A stretch of DNA of 64,000 nt from the NCBI GenBank assembly GCA_038900335.1, contig JBBMRB010000001.1, forward strand, positions 62,001 through 126,000, written 5' to 3'. The translations under genes were made by a program, and so were the position numbers. A model generated the notes under the pieces. The model ran no database searches. It was given only the letters and a program-made list of their open reading frames with translations, and was not told the DNA's origin. Shown here piece by piece: positions 1 to 8,686 of the stretch. Source of the DNA: Rs1 sp038900335 (GTDB lineage: Bacteria; Pseudomonadota; Gammaproteobacteria; Pseudomonadales; Balneatricaceae). Numbering within the stretch: position 1 is the stretch's first letter; the number at the start of each line of letters is the position of its first letter.

Positions 1-1
1 T

Positions 2-412
2 CGTACTTTTGGTGATGTGCGTACCGCTTTTAATAAAGGCAATGCAAAATTAGGTGGCCCTGGTACTGTTGCTCATATGTTCAATCATAATGCACTGTTT
101 GTGTTTGCCCACACCGATGAAGAAGAGGTGTTGGAAGCATTAATGATGGCCGATGTCGATGTATCTGACATCGAAAATGATGAAGGAATGATGACTGTCT
201 CGGCTCCACATACTGAGTATTTCAAGGCGAAATCTGCATTGAATGAATCGTTCCCTGAACTTGAGTATGAGTTAGAGGAAGTGACTTTTGTGCCTCAGAC
301 AATTAGTGAGCTCAGCGGTGACGATGTAGAGAAGTTTGAGCACTTTATGGAATTGCTTCATGATTGTGAAGATGTCCAAGAAATTTATCACAATGCTGAA
401 ATAGCAGATTAG
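2..412 (+). CDS. yebC: YebC/PmpR family regulator (C-terminal part, cut by window start)
   Basis: The reading frame is open from base 2, so the 5' end lies outside the window. A GTG at 17 is internal, not the start. The visible part begins RTFGDVRTAFNKGNAKLGG, typical of domain 2 of YebC/PmpR/TACO1 proteins, and continues into the acidic domain 3. The family (about 240-250 aa) has been described both as DNA-binding regulators and as factors that relieve ribosome stalling. In gammaproteobacteria yebC often precedes ruvCAB, but here nothing obvious follows on the plus strand. The family call is secure; the precise function is not. Confidence 0.93.
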   Translation, partial: RTFGDVRTAFNKGNAKLGGPGTVAHMFNHNALFVFAHTDEEEVLEALMMADVDVSDIENDEGMMTVSAPHTEYFKAKSALNESFPELEYELEEVTFVPQTISELSGDDVEKFEHFMELLHDCEDVQEIYHNAEIAD

Positions 413-988
413 TTTATACTTATTAAAGTAAATTACCTTAGGTCTTAATATCGATATTTCTAATTGATTGTTAAGGCTTGAGGTTTATAAAACCTTCGCT
501 GGTCACTTTTGCTATTATTCAATAGCACTCATATCTTTTTAAAAACATACCTTTTGCCTGCTCTAAAAAACACTCTATCCTTGAGTTGGTTCTTAGTGAT
601 CTGTGGGCGTCATTCATTATTTTATTCAGTGAAAGCTCTGGATATGCGCCTGCCAGCGATAACAAAAGCTTCAGTGAAGTGCAGGTGGTTGCAATAAGTT
701 ATCGAAGGTAGTCTAAAGCTAGGCTATTGAATGGAGTAAATTGTCGGCTGTAAATTATTGGTTGTAAAGAGATGTAAAAAAGAAAACAAGGTATTGGCGG
801 CGGCTGTTAACCAGGTGTTTAGAGCAAGTATTGGAGTATAATTAGTCGCAGGCAGTTATCAGCTAGATAGATGGATAACTAGTAAAAGGGTAGCTAGTGC
901 AAGGGGGAATAGTGCAAGAGGGGGTAGTGCTAGAAAGAGTTAGAGCCTGCTCAACGAGAGCAGACTCTAACTGTGCTAATTAAATAGC
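413..988. other. gene-free interval between yebC and rne ends
   Basis: This is 576 bp between convergent genes. A 62-codon frame at 509-697 has no recognisable ribosome-binding site or family resemblance, and I do not consider it a gene. The rne-proximal part (about 830-935) is a purine-rich stretch of imperfect short repeats (TAGTGCAAG / TAGTGCTAG with runs of G), followed by the hairpin at 939-971. Confidence 0.5.
939..971 (-). terminator. probable rne terminator hairpin
   Basis: Arms GTTAGAG-TGCTC and GAGCA-CTCTAAC form a 12-bp stem interrupted by a 2x2 internal loop, 17 nt past the rne stop. On the minus strand it is followed only by a weak T-rich stretch (TCTTTCTAG), so intrinsic termination is plausible but not strong. 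Confidence 0.5.
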
Positions 989-3900
989 TTAAGCGTTGTT
1001 CGCATCGCTTTTTTGGCGACGTTTGATTTCGCGCGGATCGTTAGCAGCTCTTGAGCGACGACGACGTGCAGGTTTTTCGTCTTCAGTCACAGTTTCAGTA
1101 GCAGTTTCAGTAGCAGCTTGAGTAGCCTCAGCAGCTGTTTCTTCTACTTTAGTAGCTTCTTCAGTTGCTTCTACAACAGCTGTTTCATCTGTTGTTTCTG
1201 CTACACGAGCCTGGATTTCAGCAGTTTCTTCAGCAGTTTCTTCAGCGGCTTCTTCAGTTACTTCTGTTTCAGGAGCTTGTGCTTCAGCAGGCGCTTCTAC
1301 AACAGGGGCTTCTTCAGTTGTTTCTGCTACAGCAGTTTCTGCAGCGGCTTCTTCAGTTACTTCTGTTTCAGGAGCTTGTGCTTCAGCAGGCGCTTCTACC
1401 ACAGGCGCTTCTTCAGTTGCTTCTGCTACAGCAGTTTCTGCAGCGGCTTCTTCAGTTACTTCTGTTTCAGGGGCTTGTGCTTCAGCAGGCGCTTCTACAA
1501 CAGGCGCTTCTTCAGTTGCTTCTGCTACAGTAGTTTCTTCAGTCTCAGTCGCTTCTACAGTCGCTTCTTCAACAGGCGTCTCTTGTGAAGCTTGTGCAAC
1601 AACAGCTGTTTGTTCTGCTTGAGATTCTGATGAATCAGCAGCAGGCGTTTCTTCGCTAGTTGCTGTTTGAGCAGATGTCTCGTTTTGGGCAGAAGTGTCG
1701 CTAGCAAGATTGCTGTTGGCAATCGCTGCTGCTAGTTCTGCAGATGCTTTCTTAAATGCCTCTGAATTACTGTCTTCATTTAGCGCGCTATTTTTAGCTT
1801 CTACAGATTGCTCTGAATTAGCTGTCTCTTTATTGGCCGCTAGTTTTTCTGGTTTAGCGTTTTTGTTGTTCTCTACTGCTTTGCTCTCGGTTGTCGGCTG
1901 TGCATTGTCATCAGCTTTAACTGCTAGCGCATCAGAGTTTTCAACTAAGTTACGATTCGCTTTTCTAGATGAATTGCGACGACGTTTACCACGACCTGCA
2001 GGTGCTGCAGTGTACTCGGTATTATCAGCTTCATTAGCTTCAACAGGGGTTGCTGTTTTCTCGGTGCGATTTTTACGATTATCGTTGTTTTTACGACGAC
2101 GACGTGGTGGCTTACTATCTTCGGTTGTTTTCTTCTCAGGTATTACCGAAGTCTCTTCAGAAGTAACAGTGATAACTTCATCTTGTCTGCCGTTTCTGCG
2201 TTTTTCATCATCGCGCGGGCGACGATTATTGCGAGTGTTTTTGCTTTTAGAGTTATAGTCTCTGCGGGTGCGTTTTGCTTGAGGCTTTTGGCCACTGCCA
2301 GATTTCTCTTGCTTGTCTTGTGAGTCATCAGCAAATAAGTTTGCAAGGCCAAGTATTGTCAGTATTTGATGTACTAACCCTTTTTTTGCCTTTGGCTCGC
2401 TCTTAGTTTTGCTTGTAGCTGGTGCTGCTTCTTTCACTTCTTCAGCAGGTTTAGCTTTTGCATCAGCAGGAGGCATCTTTGGAGCAACGGTTTGTACTGC
2501 CGCTATTTCACGCTTAGTCGTTTGCTCAGAATCTGCATCGCTAAAGTGCTCTATGGCTTCAGCTTCAGGCTGCATAGTGTAGCTGCTGTCATTGCTGGTT
2601 GCATCTAGGTTATCATCGCGTAAACGAATGACTTCATAATGCGGCGTTTCCATATTCGGGTTGGGAATAATAACAACTCTAACTTTTTGACGAAGTTCGA
2701 TGCCATTGACAATACTACGTTTTTCGTTAAGCAGATAAGTGGCAACTTGAACTGGCAAGATCGCACGAATTTGTGAAGTACGGTCTTTAGCAGATTCTTC
2801 TTCAATTAAGCGCATAATAGATAGCGCCATTGATTCAGTGTCTCTGATAGAGCCTTGGCCGCTACAGCGAGGGCAGACAATACCACGAGATTCAGTAAGA
2901 GAAGGTCGCAAGCGTTGACGTGACATTTCTAGCAAGCCAAAGCGAGAAATGCGGCCCATTTGTACGCGAGCGCGATCAAGCTTAAGTGAGTCTTTTAATC
3001 TGTCTTCGACAGCTCTTTGGTGTTTGATAGGTGTCATATCAATGAAATCGATAACAACCAAACCACCAATGTCTCTTAGTCTTAGTTGGCGAGAAATTTC
3101 TTCTGCCGCTTCTAAGTTGGTATTTAGTGCGGTTTCCTCAATATCGCCACCGCGTGTTGCTTTAGCGGAGTTGATATCAATAGAGACCAGTGCTTCTGTT
3201 GGGTCTATAACGATAGAGCCGCCAGAGGGTAGCTTAACTTCACGTTCAAAAGCGGTTTCAATTTGAGATTCAATTTGAAAACGATTGAATAGTGGTGTCT
3301 CTTCTTGATAGCGCTTTAGTTTGTTTTCATAAGTAGGCATTACTTGTTGAACAAACGTTAGAGCTTCTTTAAATGCTGAATCGGTATCAATCAGAACTTC
3401 ACCAATATCTGCACGTAAGTAATCGCGGATAGCGCGAATAATAACATTGCTTTCTTGGTAGATTAAGAAAGGAGCTGATTTTTGGCTGCTCTCTTTAATC
3501 GCATCCCATAAAATACTGAGGTAATCTAAATCCCATTGTAGGTCTTGTGATGTTCTGCCAACACCTGCAGTGCGAACGATGATGCCCATGCGATCAGGAA
3601 TTTTAACGCCATCTAAAGCGGCTTTTAAGTTTGTTCTGTCTTCGCCTTCAATGCGACGAGAGATTCCGCCAGCTCTAGGGTTGTTTGGCATGAGAACAAG
3701 GTAGCGACCAGCGAGAGAGATAAAAGTGGTCAGTGCAGCGCCTTTATTGCCGCGCTCTTCTTTGTCGACTTGAACAATAACTTCAGTGCCTTCTTTGATC
3801 ACATCTTTGATGCTAGGGCGGCCGCCCTTAGAAGGGGATTTAATGAAGTATTCACGTGAGATTTCTTTTAGTGGTAAAAAGCCGTGACGGTCAGAGCCAT

Positions 3901-4078
3901 AATCAACAAAAGCGGCTTCTAAACTAGGTTCAACTCTAGTAATACGGCCTTTGTAGATGTTTGATTTTTTCTGTTCACGATTGCTAGATTCAATATCTAA
4001 ATCGTATAATTTTTGCCCATCAACTAGGGCGACGCGCAGCTCTTCAGATTGAGTTGCGTTAATAAGCATTCTTTTCAT
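989..4078 (-). CDS. rne: ribonuclease E
   Basis: Essential endoribonuclease for mRNA decay and rRNA/tRNA processing, and scaffold of the degradosome. The N-terminal half has the S1 domain (about residues 35-120, KGRITRVEPSLEAAFVDYG), the DNase I-like catalytic domain with both metal-binding aspartates (SIDINSA, then IDFIDM), and the Zn-link CPRC. The remaining ~500 residues are low-complexity: arginine-rich RNA-binding blocks (RRRRK, RGKRRRN), then a long Ala/Glu/Thr/Val region containing three tandem 33-residue repeats, ending in a basic tail. At 1029 aa it is close to the usual length (E. coli 1061). The start follows GAGAG by 6 nt. Expression is probably autoregulated through the long leader, as in E. 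coli. Long antisense frames over the repeats are artefacts of composition. Confidence 0.98.
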   Translation of the reverse strand: MKRMLINATQSEELRVALVDGQKLYDLDIESSNREQKKSNIYKGRITRVEPSLEAAFVDYGSDRHGFLPLKEISREYFIKSPSKGGRPSIKDVIKEGTEVIVQVDKEERGNKGAALTTFISLAGRYLVLMPNNPRAGGISRRIEGEDRTNLKAALDGVKIPDRMGIIVRTAGVGRTSQDLQWDLDYLSILWDAIKESSQKSAPFLIYQESNVIIRAIRDYLRADIGEVLIDTDSAFKEALTFVQQVMPTYENKLKRYQEETPLFNRFQIESQIETAFEREVKLPSGGSIVIDPTEALVSIDINSAKATRGGDIEETALNTNLEAAEEISRQLRLRDIGGLVVIDFIDMTPIKHQRAVEDRLKDSLKLDRARVQMGRISRFGLLEMSRQRLRPSLTESRGIVCPRCSGQGSIRDTESMALSIMRLIEEESAKDRTSQIRAILPVQVATYLLNEKRSIVNGIELRQKVRVVIIPNPNMETPHYEVIRLRDDNLDATSNDSSYTMQPEAEAIEHFSDADSEQTTKREIAAVQTVAPKMPPADAKAKPAEEVKEAAPATSKTKSEPKAKKGLVHQILTILGLANLFADDSQDKQEKSGSGQKPQAKRTRRDYNSKSKNTRNNRRPRDDEKRRNGRQDEVITVTSEETSVIPEKKTTEDSKPPRRRRKNNDNRKNRTEKTATPVEANEADNTEYTAAPAGRGKRRRNSSRKANRNLVENSDALAVKADDNAQPTTESKAVENNKNAKPEKLAANKETANSEQSVEAKNSALNEDSNSEAFKKASAELAAAIANSNLASDTSAQNETSAQTATSEETPAADSSESQAEQTAVVAQASQETPVEEATVEATETEETTVAEATEEAPVVEAPAEAQAPETEVTEEAAAETAVAEATEEAPVVEAPAEAQAPETEVTEEAAAETAVAETTEEAPVVEAPAEAQAPETEVTEEAAEETAEETAEIQARVAETTDETAVVEATEEATKVEETAAEATQAATETATETVTEDEKPARRRRSRAANDPREIKRRQKSDANNA
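1240..1540 (-). repeat. 3 x 99-bp in-frame tandem repeat in rne
   Basis: A 99-bp unit (33 codons) occurs three times; the marker CTTCAGTTAC recurs at 1252, 1351 and 1450, exactly 99 apart. It encodes an acidic Pro/Ala/Glu/Val/Thr unit containing APVVEAPAEAQAPETEV. Flanking sequence is a degenerate version of the same composition. Because the unit is a multiple of three, copy number can vary without breaking rne. Confidence 0.95.
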
Positions 4079-5235
4079 TTGTTACTCTCAATTAATGGAG
4101 CGCCAAATAAAAGGCTTTTAAAACAAATGGTTAATAGATGTGGTTCGCTTGTTCTTAGTTGGCGATATTGGCGATACATAGGCGCTTACAATACTCAGAT
4201 ATAGCTGCATGATGGTTGTTAAACTTAACCACGGGGCTGTTTATCTGTGTTTTGTTGACACTATTAATCGCTAAATATGACGCTAACTAGCGGGTACAGC
4301 TATTAAAATTCGTTCTTGTTGCCTGTTATCAAGCACTCGTATTTGAGCAGCATAACAAAGCTTTAATAGAGCGGCCTTCGTACTTATAGTTACATATGTC
4401 GATCATTGCACAAGAGTCGTTTAATCTTCACATTATGTGAGGTGTTGATAAAAGTATGTTGGCTAATGATAACTTAGCCATTTAACTGTTGGTGCTTTTA
4501 TCAATCTTAGATAGAAAGTGGCAATAATTCAAAGTTGCTTTCTATTTGTGTTGTATTTACATACAACATTTACCTGCACATTGTTTAATTTAGTGGCTCT
4601 TAAAACTCTGCTTCAAAGAAGTCTGATAAGTTAGCGTGCTATATATATTACAGTAGGGGAAATCAATTGCCTATATTGTTATGTAATGGCTGTTACTAAT
4701 GTTCGTGACACTAGGTTCCGGGCAAAAGCGCATCGCTACTGTATTAAGTGTTTGGGTGTTTCTTATTTAAGTTCTGTTTGTTGCTCATACTGGTATTTTG
4801 TCGGTTTTATTAACAAGTAAGTCGTAAACGTTGCCTTACATTGAATCAATCTCACTTTATTCACTGAAATGTAAAAGTAATTGTTTTGTGCAATGACTTT
4901 TATACTCAATCAATAGCGTGTGATGCTAAAAAACCAAACAATTCATAATTATGCCCACGCAACCATTAGTTAAGGTTAGGTGAACACTGTGTTCTAGCAG
5001 CGAGCTAGAACCAAATCTTTAGCGGATATAATTAAAATATCCTGCAAACTATACCTTACTTACTTTAGTGTAGCAGCTGTAAAACTATAAGCTGTCGCCA
5101 TCATAAAAAATTAAGTGCTTATTACGCACATTTAAATGTTTAAATCGCATTTAGCTAAAGCATTAGCAGTAAAGCAGCGGTAGAATAGCAGCTAAAGATT
5201 ATCGCATCAATTAAGGACTGTCGTTTTTTTAAAAT
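4079..5235. other. 1.16-kb gene-free region between divergent rne and rluC
   Basis: I see no convincing ORF. It must hold the rne 5' leader (minus strand) and the rluC promoter. Two inverted repeats stand out. One is at 4511-4545 (ATAGAAA..GCAA pairing with TTGC TTTCTAT). The other is a perfect 8-bp stem, GTTCTAGC/GCTAGAAC, at 4991-5011 with a 5-nt loop. In E. coli the rne leader is about 360 nt and carries hairpins through which RNase E represses its own mRNA; this region is large enough for an equivalent, which is an inference. Confidence 0.5.
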
Positions 5236-6363
5236 ATGCCAAGTAAAAAAAGAATATCCAGGCAAGTGAGAGCTGGAAAAAAAGTAACTAAGCGTGTTAG
5301 GCCTTCAAATCCTGCGCACAAGGCAAAACCTACCCGAGATCCAGCGCCGGCTAATACTGAAATAATAGCGCAACCAAAAACTGATGAGACACAAGTGTTA
5401 CACAATAAAGTGCGCTTATTAGATGTCACTGAAGACCAGGACGGCCAGAGAATTGATAATTTTCTGATCACTGCACTTAAAGGCGTGCCTAAGTCGATGA
5501 TTTATAGAATCATCCGCAAAGCAGAAGTTAGGGTTAATAAAGGCAGAGTTAAGCCAGATACTAAACTTAATGCTGGAGACGTTGTCAGAGTTCCGCCGAT
5601 TAGAACAGCACAAGAAAATGAAGTAGTAGCGGTCAGTGCTGAGTTACTTGCTGTATTAGAAAACGCGATTTTATATGAGTCAGCTGCATTGATGGTGATT
5701 AACAAGCCTTCTGGTTTAGCGGTTCATGGTGGTAGCGGCATACAGTTAGGCCTAATTGAAGCGGTTCGCCAAATGCGTCCCGATCTAACTTTTTTAGAGT
5801 TAGTTCATCGCTTAGATAAAGATACATCAGGTTGTATCATGATCGCCAAAAAGCGCAGCATGTTACGTCATCTACATGAAGCTTTACGCCAGGGCCAAGG
5901 TGTATCTAAAATTTACCATGCACTAGTTGTCGGGCGCTGGGATTCAACTGATCAAAAAGTTGATGCCCCATTAAGGAAAAATGAGCTTAGCTCAGGTGAG
6001 AGAGTCGTTAAAGTACAAGCAGATGGTAAAGCATCAATTACCTTGTTTAAAGTTATTAGGCGCTTTGCTAATGAAGCGACCTTAATTGAAGCGAAGCCGG
6101 TGACAGGTCGAACTCATCAAATACGAGTGCATACGCAATTTGCAGGGCATCCTATTATAGGGGATGAGAAATATGGGGTTGAATCCATTAACAAAAATAT
6201 GAGAGCATTTGGTGTTAGACGCTTATTTTTACATGCAGCAGCATTGAGTGTGACCTTAGCTGATGGCGAAAAGCTGCATTTTAAAGCACCCCTAGATGAA
6301 AAATTAACAGTTGCTATTGATAAGCTAGCAACAGAATTTAACCCGTACGAGCAAAGGTCTTAG
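5236..6363 (+). CDS. rluC: 23S rRNA pseudouridine synthase RluC
   Basis: Converts uridines 955, 2504 and 2580 of 23S rRNA to pseudouridine (E. coli numbering). An S4 RNA-binding domain covers about residues 62-115 (GQRIDNFL, KGVPKSMIYRI, EVRVNKGR). The RluA-type catalytic domain follows, with the nucleophilic Asp194 in HRLDKDTSG and the TGRTHQIRVHTQ motif. Compared with E. coli RluC (319 aa) it carries a ~50-residue basic, lysine/arginine-rich N-terminal extension. The next gene begins 4 nt after the stop, so the two are probably cotranscribed. In Pseudomonas, rluC is followed by a HAD phosphatase and an S49 peptidase; here that pair sits at 50755-52668. Confidence 0.96.
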   Translation: MPSKKRISRQVRAGKKVTKRVRPSNPAHKAKPTRDPAPANTEIIAQPKTDETQVLHNKVRLLDVTEDQDGQRIDNFLITALKGVPKSMIYRIIRKAEVRVNKGRVKPDTKLNAGDVVRVPPIRTAQENEVVAVSAELLAVLENAILYESAALMVINKPSGLAVHGGSGIQLGLIEAVRQMRPDLTFLELVHRLDKDTSGCIMIAKKRSMLRHLHEALRQGQGVSKIYHALVVGRWDSTDQKVDAPLRKNELSSGERVVKVQADGKASITLFKVIRRFANEATLIEAKPVTGRTHQIRVHTQFAGHPIIGDEKYGVESINKNMRAFGVRRLFLHAAALSVTLADGEKLHFKAPLDEKLTVAIDKLATEFNPYEQRS

Positions 6364-6367
6364 TTTA

Positions 6368-7459
6368 ATGAATAAAGAGCTTGTTTTTACCAGCGCAGAA
6401 AGTTTATTGATGCGTGGTGAGCAACCAACAATAGAAAGTATCATGGCGTCCACCGGTTTAGATTACGCAGCGGTGGAAGCAGAGTTACATAAATGGTGGC
6501 GCGTAGTCCCTGAAAAATTGAGTTTTGTTGATAATTCCATTTCTATACCGGGTTTGCCTGAATCGTTGAGCTCGTCCTTTGGTCGAATTTGGCAACAGGC
6601 AATAGAGGAGGCGGAAACCAATCTGCGCGCTGATTCAAGAACGTTAAATCACGCAAACGATGAAGTAAAAAAGCTTTCAGAAGATAGCCTTAAAGAAAGT
6701 AATAATCAGCGCAACCAGCTCGAGGCAACAGTGCGCGAGCAAAAAGTTAAAATTGAAGATGCTACAATTCATAACAAATCGTTAGAAGCTGAAATAAGTG
6801 TTTTAAAAGCTGCGATTGTCTCTGAAGCGACAGAGCGAAAGAAAGAAGAGCGCTTGCGTTCAAAGTTAGACAATGATTTAGTACATTTACGCAAAGCACA
6901 TGAAGATGCAAAACGCACCTTTGAGCTACGCGTTAAAGAAGATCAACGCCACGCATTGGATCAAATTAGTAAATCAGAAGCTGATGCTAGGTATTATCGT
7001 AACGCCTCAGAAAAAATACGTGATGATGCCGGCAAAAAAGAAACGGTGTTAACCAAAAAGAATCACGATCTGTTGTCTGAAATTGCCCGTCACGAAGTAC
7101 GTATCGATACACAGTACACTTTGATTAGGTCACAAGAAGAAGAGCTTAAAGAACTTAAGCAAGTGACTATGGTGCAATCGCGTGAAATAGCGACTTGTAC
7201 ATCAGCGCTATTAGCCGAGAACAATAAAACTAAGCGCTTAGAGCAAAAGCGCAAAGAATTAGACGGCGAGATTAAAAGGCTTAATCAAAAGGCATTAAAT
7301 ACTGCATCTGAATGGGGCCGTCGTGAGAATTTATTAAGAAACGAGTTGCGTACATCTCAAGAAGAATTGCAGCGTGCTCAGCTTAAAGTGGCAAACCTAG
7401 AGAAACGATGTATTTCTCAAGATGAAGAAATGAGACGTATAAAATCATTAAATTCATAA
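6368..7459 (+). CDS. KfrA-like coiled-coil DNA-binding protein
   Basis: A 363-aa protein with two parts. Residues ~1-75 resemble the KfrA N-terminal DNA-binding domain (A..LL.RGEQPTIESI...G.....V...L..WW). From about residue 80 to the end it is an almost unbroken heptad-rich coiled coil full of Glu, Lys, Gln and Arg. KfrA was described from IncP plasmids, where it is an autoregulator and partition-linked protein with a long alpha-helical tail. This copy is chromosomal, downstream of rluC and upstream of cysB, so any role in plasmid partition is unlikely and its function is unknown. Family assignment is from motif resemblance only. Confidence 0.72.
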   Translation: MNKELVFTSAESLLMRGEQPTIESIMASTGLDYAAVEAELHKWWRVVPEKLSFVDNSISIPGLPESLSSSFGRIWQQAIEEAETNLRADSRTLNHANDEVKKLSEDSLKESNNQRNQLEATVREQKVKIEDATIHNKSLEAEISVLKAAIVSEATERKKEERLRSKLDNDLVHLRKAHEDAKRTFELRVKEDQRHALDQISKSEADARYYRNASEKIRDDAGKKETVLTKKNHDLLSEIARHEVRIDTQYTLIRSQEEELKELKQVTMVQSREIATCTSALLAENNKTKRLEQKRKELDGEIKRLNQKALNTASEWGRRENLLRNELRTSQEELQRAQLKVANLEKRCISQDEEMRRIKSLNS

Positions 7460-7586
7460 TAAATAAGACTGTGCGTCCACTAGCTGTGCTAGTCGCGTAC
7501 AGCAAGCTGTTTTAGTGTGTATGTATAGTGTAAATGAGCTAGACGCATAGCAAGCAGGGATCTGAAATTTTAAAATAGGATAAATA

Positions 7587-8564
7587 ATGAAGCTGCAGCA
7601 ACTAAAGTATATTTTAGAAGTGCAAAAAAACGACCTTAATGTATCGGCAACCGCATTAAGTTTGTTTACATCACAACCTGGGATTAGTAAACAAATTCGC
7701 CTTCTAGAAGATGAATTAGGTGTTGAGGTTTTTGCTCGCAGTGGTAAACATTTAACACGTGTCACTCCCGCTGGCGCTGCGATTTTAGAAATAGCAGAAG
7801 ATATCCTACAAAAAGTTGAAAGCATTAAAAAAGTTTCACAAGAGTTTAAAGATGAGAAAAAGGGTAGCTTATCTATTGCTACCACGCATACCCAAGCACG
7901 TTATGCGCTACCGCCTGTGATTACTCATTTTATAAAAAGCTACCCCGATGTGTCGTTACATATGCAACAGGGTACGCCGATGCAAATTTCTGAAATGGCA
8001 GCTAGTGGCAAAGTTGATTTTGCTATAGCAACAGAGGCGTTAAGCCACTTTAGTGATTTAACAATGATGCCTTGTTATCGCTGGAACCGCTCAGTCGTTG
8101 TGCCTAAGGACCACCCGTTAGCGCAGTTATCTGAATTGACACTAGCTGAACTAGCTAAATACCCAATTGTTACTTATGTCTTTGGCTTTACTGGTCGCTC
8201 TAAACTTGATGATGCGTTTAATCAACAGGGCTTAGATCCAAAAGTAGTCTTTACCGCTGTTGATTCAGATGTCATAAAAGCTTATGTAAGATTGAATTTA
8301 GGTGTCGGTATTATCGCTAGTATGGCGTTTGATCCAGAAGTTGATACCGATCTTGTTGCCATTGATGCCAGCGGCTTGTTCGAGCCAAGCACAACCCATA
8401 TAGGCTTTAGAAAGGGCACGTTCTTAAGAGGTTATATGTTTGAGTTTATCAGTTTGTTCGCCCCTCATTTAACACCAGCTATCGTGAAGCAGGTGATGGC
8501 ATGTGAGTCACGTGTTGAAATAGATGAGATTTTCGCAAATCAGCAATTACCTGATATGAACTAA
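7587..8564 (+). CDS. cysB: LysR-type regulator CysB
   Basis: Master activator of sulfate assimilation and cysteine synthesis, responding to N-acetylserine. At 325 aa it matches E. coli CysB (324) in length. It has the characteristic CysB/Cbl N-terminus MKLQQLKYI, the winged HTH at residues ~1-60 (TSQPGISKQIRLLEDELG), the TTHTQARY ligand-loop motif around residue 100-107, and the GKVDFAIATEA region. The annotated ATG lies 8 nt after a weak AGGA-like site. It stands alone; no sulfur-assimilation genes are adjacent. Confidence 0.96.
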   Translation: MKLQQLKYILEVQKNDLNVSATALSLFTSQPGISKQIRLLEDELGVEVFARSGKHLTRVTPAGAAILEIAEDILQKVESIKKVSQEFKDEKKGSLSIATTHTQARYALPPVITHFIKSYPDVSLHMQQGTPMQISEMAASGKVDFAIATEALSHFSDLTMMPCYRWNRSVVVPKDHPLAQLSELTLAELAKYPIVTYVFGFTGRSKLDDAFNQQGLDPKVVFTAVDSDVIKAYVRLNLGVGIIASMAFDPEVDTDLVAIDASGLFEPSTTHIGFRKGTFLRGYMFEFISLFAPHLTPAIVKQVMACESRVEIDEIFANQQLPDMN

Positions 8565-8617
8565 ACTGAGTGAATTACACAATAAACTTAATAAAAAATA
8601 GTTACTCATCAATATTT

Positions 8618-8662
8618 TAGCGCGGCATTCTTAACTAATTCATCGTTACAGATGCCGCGCTA
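8618..8662. terminator. inverted repeat between convergent cysB and threonine aldolase genes
   Basis: A perfect 11-bp inverted repeat, TAGCGCGGCAT / ATGCCGCGCTA, with a 23-nt spacer in an AT-rich gap between convergent genes. It lacks a clear T-tract on either strand. A bidirectional transcription end is the simplest reading. Confidence 0.45.
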
Positions 8663-8686
8663 GTCTGTTGCTCAGTGTAAGTGTTA

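Noticed and set aside
509..697. 62-codon frame between yebC and rne
   Set aside because: No Shine-Dalgarno, no family resemblance, and it lies in an otherwise repeat-like gap.
1240..1540. CRISPR array
   Set aside because: The 99-bp repeats are contiguous, without spacers, and lie in-frame within rne. No other spaced repeat array or cas gene was seen in the window.
1118..2258. Long plus-strand frames (1118-1588, 1165-1533, 1695-2258) opposite rne
   Set aside because: They are antisense shadows of the repetitive RNase E tail; composition (Ser/Phe/Cys or Leu/Gln runs) is not protein-like and there are no ribosome-binding sites.
7454..7885. Minus-strand 143-codon frame over the start of cysB
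   Set aside because: Overlaps cysB and has no protein-family features; a shadow ORF.
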